From assembly GCF_001482285.1 (NCBI RefSeq), contig NZ_LOEP01000021.1, positions 1 to 64,000 on the forward strand: 64,000 nt of DNA, written 5' to 3'. Under the pieces are notes generated by a model. The model was not told where the DNA came from. It saw nothing but the letters and a program-made list of their open reading frames with translations, and did not search any database. Source of the stretch: Haloferax sp. Q22. GTDB taxonomy: Archaea; Halobacteriota; Halobacteria; Halobacteriales; Haloferacaceae. A program made the translations under genes and the position numbers. This document shows, piece by piece, positions 61,161 through 64,000 of this stretch (within the stretch, counting starts at the first letter, position 1; every line of letters starts with the position of its first letter).

Positions 61161-62498
61161 TCAGTCCCGGTACGACTCGGTCGTCGTCTTCCGGAGCGAG
61201 CGGACCGCGCCGAGATACTCTTCGCGACTGCGCTTTTCTGCTTTCGCGGCGCGGACCTCAGCCATCGCCTCGGGGCTCGTGAGCAGGTCGACCAGCGTGC
61301 AAGCGGTGAGTTTCGCTGGGATGACGTAAGCCATCTCCTCGTCGACGACGCGGAAATCGCGGGCGTGGACCGCACCCTCGAAGCCGCCGGTCCACGGGTG
61401 GATGCCGGGGACGAGTTGCGTGATGTCGCCCATGTCCGTCGACCCCGAGAGGTGCGGCGTCCCCGCCGTGACCGCATCGGGGCCGACGATGTCGCGGGCG
61501 TTCTCGTCGTAGAACGCGACCATCGTCTCGTCGGTCCGAAGCGGCATGTACCCGGGGTAGTCCTCGATTTCCACGTCGCCGCCGACACCCATCGCGCCGG
61601 ACGCGAGCGCCCGGTTGACCGACTCGTTCGCCTCGGAGACGGCCTCGACGGAGGCCGCGCGGACGTACGACTCCATCGTCACCTCTGCGGGGACGACGTT
61701 GACGCCGTCGCCGCCGCGGGTGATGATGGGGTGGACGCGGACGTGGTCCTCGTCGCGGAAGCGCTCGCGCTGGGCATGAACCGCGTTCATCCCGAGCATC
61801 GCGGCGTTGAGTGCGTTGACGCCCTCTTCGGGGGCCGCGCCGGCGTGCGCTTCGGTCCCGCGATAGGTGACGAACTTGCCGACGAAGCCGTTCGTCGAGA
61901 AATCGCTCGTAATCGTCCGTTCGGGCGTGTCGCTGCCGGCGTGCATCATCGCGGCGGCGTCCCAGTCATCAACGTAGCCGCGGCGGATGAGTTCCTGTTT
62001 GCCGCCGAAGAACTCGATGTCACCCGCTTCGAGCAGGCCGCGCCGGTAGTCGAGGTCGAGATACTCCTCAGCCGGGACGGCGACGAACTCGACCGCGCCG
62101 TCGAGGTCGTCCACGACGCCGCTGCCGACGAGGCCGACGGCGGTCCCCACGAGGTGCGCGAGTTGGGCGTTGTGGCCGCAGGCGTGGACCGCGCCGGTCT
62201 CGGGGTCCGCCATCGGATGGTCCGGGTTGACGAGCGCGTCGAGTTCGCCGAGGACGGCCGCGACGAAGTCGCCGGAGCCGGCTCTGGCGCGCGCGCCGGT
62301 AATCGCCAGTTCCGTCTCCACGTCGAGATCGAGGTCTTCGAACAGCGAGACGACCTTCTCGGTCGTCTTGACCTCCTTGTAGCCGAGTTCCGGTTCGGCC
62401 TGCACGTCCTTCGCGAAGGCGATAATCTCGTCTGCGCGGTCGTCGATGGCGTCGCAGACGCGGGCTTTGAGGGCCGCGGTTCGGTCGTCGCCGGTCAT
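61161..62498 (-). CDS. M20-family amidohydrolase (AbgB-like)
   Basis: 445 residues. Metal and catalytic motifs include GAVHACGHNAQLAHLVG, EFVAVPAEEYLDLDYR (Glu-Glu base and bridging ligands), MMHAGSDTPERT and the dimerisation domain from YRGTEAHAGAAPEEGVNALN. This form of the M20 peptidase family resembles p-aminobenzoyl-glutamate hydrolase subunit B and indole-acetyl amino acid hydrolases. It hydrolyses an amide bond of an acyl-amino acid or peptide. It follows two membrane genes that may import its substrate or export its product. Confidence 0.9.
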   Translation of the reverse strand: MTGDDRTAALKARVCDAIDDRADEIIAFAKDVQAEPELGYKEVKTTEKVVSLFEDLDLDVETELAITGARARAGSGDFVAAVLGELDALVNPDHPMADPETGAVHACGHNAQLAHLVGTAVGLVGSGVVDDLDGAVEFVAVPAEEYLDLDYRRGLLEAGDIEFFGGKQELIRRGYVDDWDAAAMMHAGSDTPERTITSDFSTNGFVGKFVTYRGTEAHAGAAPEEGVNALNAAMLGMNAVHAQRERFRDEDHVRVHPIITRGGDGVNVVPAEVTMESYVRAASVEAVSEANESVNRALASGAMGVGGDVEIEDYPGYMPLRTDETMVAFYDENARDIVGPDAVTAGTPHLSGSTDMGDITQLVPGIHPWTGGFEGAVHARDFRVVDEEMAYVIPAKLTACTLVDLLTSPEAMAEVRAAKAEKRSREEYLGAVRSLRKTTTESYRD

Positions 62499-62562
62499 CG
62501 CGTCTCACTCCGGCGCGCGCGGCGGTCGGTCGCGGGAGTCGCGGAGGTTGCGGGGGTCGCCA

Positions 62563-63027
62563 TCAGATAATCCCCTGCGCGGAGAGCACGGCCTGCGAGA
62601 TGAGCGCGGAGCCGAAGAACGTCCCGAAGAAGACGAACACCGCCACGAGGACGAGCTTCCAGCTGACTTCCTTCATCTTCCCGGTCTGGAGGCCGATAGA
62701 GAGCCCCGCGTAGGCGAGAATCGGCGTCGTCGTCGCGAGGAAGTCGACCTTCCCGACGGCGGCCAGAAACGGCGCTTGGACCGGCGAAAACGGGAGCGCC
62801 AGAGCGAACGCGAGAATCATCGCGTAGGCGAACGCCGGCAGGTCGAGTGGAATCAGTCGGCCCATGAGCAGGGCGACGAGGCCGATGAGGACGATGAGCG
62901 CCATGCCGGGGAGTGCGGCGAGGAAGCCGGTGCCGGTGGCGAGGAGGTTCGCCGTCAGCGTCAGGAACGCCACCACGAGCAGCATCTTCAGCGACTCGAC
63001 GGAGAACTCCGGGGTCGACATCGACAT
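62563..63027 (-). CDS. DUF340/LysO-like membrane protein
   Basis: 154 residues from ATG at 63027, one base after the DUF3100 stop. Four or five membrane segments with a short charged start; MALIVLIGLVALLMGRLIPL and FALALPFSPVQAPFLAAVGK are characteristic of half-size DUF340/LysO proteins. Such proteins usually function with a partner half. It stands between the DUF3100 gene and the M20 hydrolase, on one transcript. Transport of amino acids or acyl-amino acids is a reasonable inference. Confidence 0.75.
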   Translation of the reverse strand: MSMSTPEFSVESLKMLLVVAFLTLTANLLATGTGFLAALPGMALIVLIGLVALLMGRLIPLDLPAFAYAMILAFALALPFSPVQAPFLAAVGKVDFLATTTPILAYAGLSIGLQTGKMKEVSWKLVLVAVFVFFGTFFGSALISQAVLSAQGII

Positions 63028-63028
63028 C

Positions 63029-63913
63029 TCACTCACCTCCGTCGGTCGCGGCGGCACCGCGGCCGAGTACGGGTGCGAGGACCGCATAGAGGCGCGTGAT
63101 GACCGGGAGGCCGACGAGGATGACCATGTAGAGCCCCGTGATGCCGGTCAGGAGGTTACTCGTCGCGGCGAAGCTCAGAATCTGGTCCTCGGCGACGCCC
63201 GCGCCGCCGACGGCCGCCGCCAGCGACGTGGAACAGGCGGTCATCATGCTCGCGGAGCCCATGCCGCAGGCCATCGAGAGCGCGAGCGGGTGGAGTCCCG
63301 TCGCGGGGGCGAAGCCGCCGAGCAGACCGAAGAAGACGGTTCCGAGGACCGTCCCCGTCATGTAGGTGCCGAGGACGCCGCGGCCCTCGGGCGACTCGAT
63401 GCCGTACTTATCGGTGATGACGCCGAGGGTCGGTTCGCGGGCGATGCTGACCGCGGCCCCGATGGACTCGCGCTTGAGGCCCAAAAGCAGGGCGAGCGGG
63501 AGCGCGATAAGAATCGTACCGAGGTTACCGAACTCCTGTAAGACGAACGCCGGCCCGGCCGCCACGAGGTCATAGAACGACGGCGCGACGAGCGTCCCGT
63601 ACTTGACGCCGAGCGGCATCAGCGCGATGACGAGAAGTGGCGAAGCGATGCGGCTCACGTCCTCGTCGACGACCCGCCGGAGCGGTTCGAAGAGCGACCC
63701 GAGGACGCTGTAACTGAGGACGAGACCGAGGACGACGGCGTACAGGAGCGGCAGGAGCACGACCTGTCCCGGCCCGAGCGGGAACGTTATCGTGCCGATG
63801 AGTTCCGCGACGACGACGATGAGAAGAACCGTCAGGTGCGTCCGGAGGTGCGCCGAGAGTCGGCCGCCGGTGCGAATCGGTGCCCATCTATCCGCAGTAG
63901 TATCGTTTGTCAT
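63029..63913 (-). CDS. DUF3100 membrane protein, probable transporter subunit
   Basis: 294 residues with about eight membrane segments. The family pattern is seen in LGPGQVVLLPLLYAVVLGLV, PLGVKYGTLVAPSFYDLVAA and MACGMGSASMMTACSTSLAA (Gly/Ser-rich half-helix such as lines substrate sites). ATG at 63913. It leads an operon DUF3100, DUF340-like, M20 amidohydrolase, which resembles a two-component permease with its hydrolase. TATA at 63954-63962 gives a leader of about 15-20 bases. Confidence 0.85.
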   Translation of the reverse strand: MTNDTTADRWAPIRTGGRLSAHLRTHLTVLLIVVVAELIGTITFPLGPGQVVLLPLLYAVVLGLVLSYSVLGSLFEPLRRVVDEDVSRIASPLLVIALMPLGVKYGTLVAPSFYDLVAAGPAFVLQEFGNLGTILIALPLALLLGLKRESIGAAVSIAREPTLGVITDKYGIESPEGRGVLGTYMTGTVLGTVFFGLLGGFAPATGLHPLALSMACGMGSASMMTACSTSLAAAVGGAGVAEDQILSFAATSNLLTGITGLYMVILVGLPVITRLYAVLAPVLGRGAAATDGGE

Positions 63914-63953
63914 ATGTGAACAAATTCTGCGAATCGTGGAGATGAAACGCTAG

Positions 63954-63962
63954 TATATAAAA
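63954..63962 (-). promoter_or_regulatory. TATA box of the DUF3100 operon
   Basis: TTTTATATA on the minus strand, about 45 bases before the ATG at 63913; a transcription start near 63931 would give an 18-base leader. The last 38 bases of the window hold no gene on either strand. Confidence 0.6.
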
Positions 63963-64000
63963 CCTCGTTAGTGATTGTCTGTCGGTTGCGGCAGGGATCG

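Overview
The window is a gene-dense stretch of a haloarchaeal main chromosome and is most consistent with Haloferax. The DNA is GC-rich with strongly GC-biased third codon positions, and the proteins are acidic. The gene set is archaeal: ribosomal proteins L44e and S27e, aIF2-alpha, Nop10, Spt5/SecE, FtsZ1, a CetZ tubulin, NreA, TFB and DTD2-type D-aminoacyl-tRNA deacylase. Gene order (nreA, tfb, rnhA, ppa, rhomboid/endonuclease V, spt5-secE-ftsZ1, pabBAC, L44e/S27e/aIF2-alpha/nop10, scpA-smc) agrees with what I recall of Haloferax volcanii. No database was consulted. Many promoters look leaderless, with a TATA box about 24-31 bases before the start codon.

Layout. 1-8081 (minus strand): a type IV pilus/type II secretion-like cluster with a PilB ATPase, a PilC membrane platform, four small N-terminally anchored proteins (DUF7283, 7285, 7284, 7286; the last runs off the window), a secreted protein (DUF7311) and a coiled-coil protein (DUF7310). 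Its three promoters share one architecture: a 9-base motif, ACGGGACCA, sits at exactly the same distance from both TATA box and start codon. A CetZ gene is divergent to it. 9.5-19.2 kb: a GCS2-family ligase, an alkaline-phosphatase-fold hydrolase, membrane proteins, a DUF5788-PolX-Mut7-C operon and a DUF5789-CPBP-GrpB operon. 19.2-31.3 kb: nreA, a TFB without zinc-ribbon cysteines, rnhA and its partner, a PadR regulator, pyrophosphatase, AN1-rhomboid plus endonuclease V, SDR, ArsA/Get3 ATPase, CinA, membrane hydrolase and PHP proteins. 31.5-38.4 kb: ftsZ1, secE, spt5, dtdA, two CaCA antiporters and aroE. 38.4-43.5 kb: an acidic HhH protein, the aminodeoxychorismate operon pabB-pabA-pabC, and a Rieske protein. 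43.6-47.9 kb: initiator tRNA-Met with tRNA-derived debris, then GtrA, an ALG5-like glycosyltransferase and a DUF2298 membrane protein. 48.1-50.4 kb: translation/RNP operon. 50.4-55.8 kb: PhzF, small zinc protein, phosphoribosyltransferase, an AT-rich islet with a lipoprotein, AEC transporter and MTA phosphorylase. 55.8-61.1 kb: a condensin operon (DUF7518-smc-scpA). 61.1-63.9 kb: a DUF3100 / DUF340-like / M20 amidohydrolase operon.

The best candidate for an undescribed system is the PilB/PilC cluster at 1-8081, because of its pilin-like small proteins and its strictly conserved triple promoter. I see no intact insertion sequence, integrase or CRISPR array. Signs of past insertion are limited to the tRNA fragments next to the initiator tRNA and the AT-rich lipoprotein islet near 53 kb.
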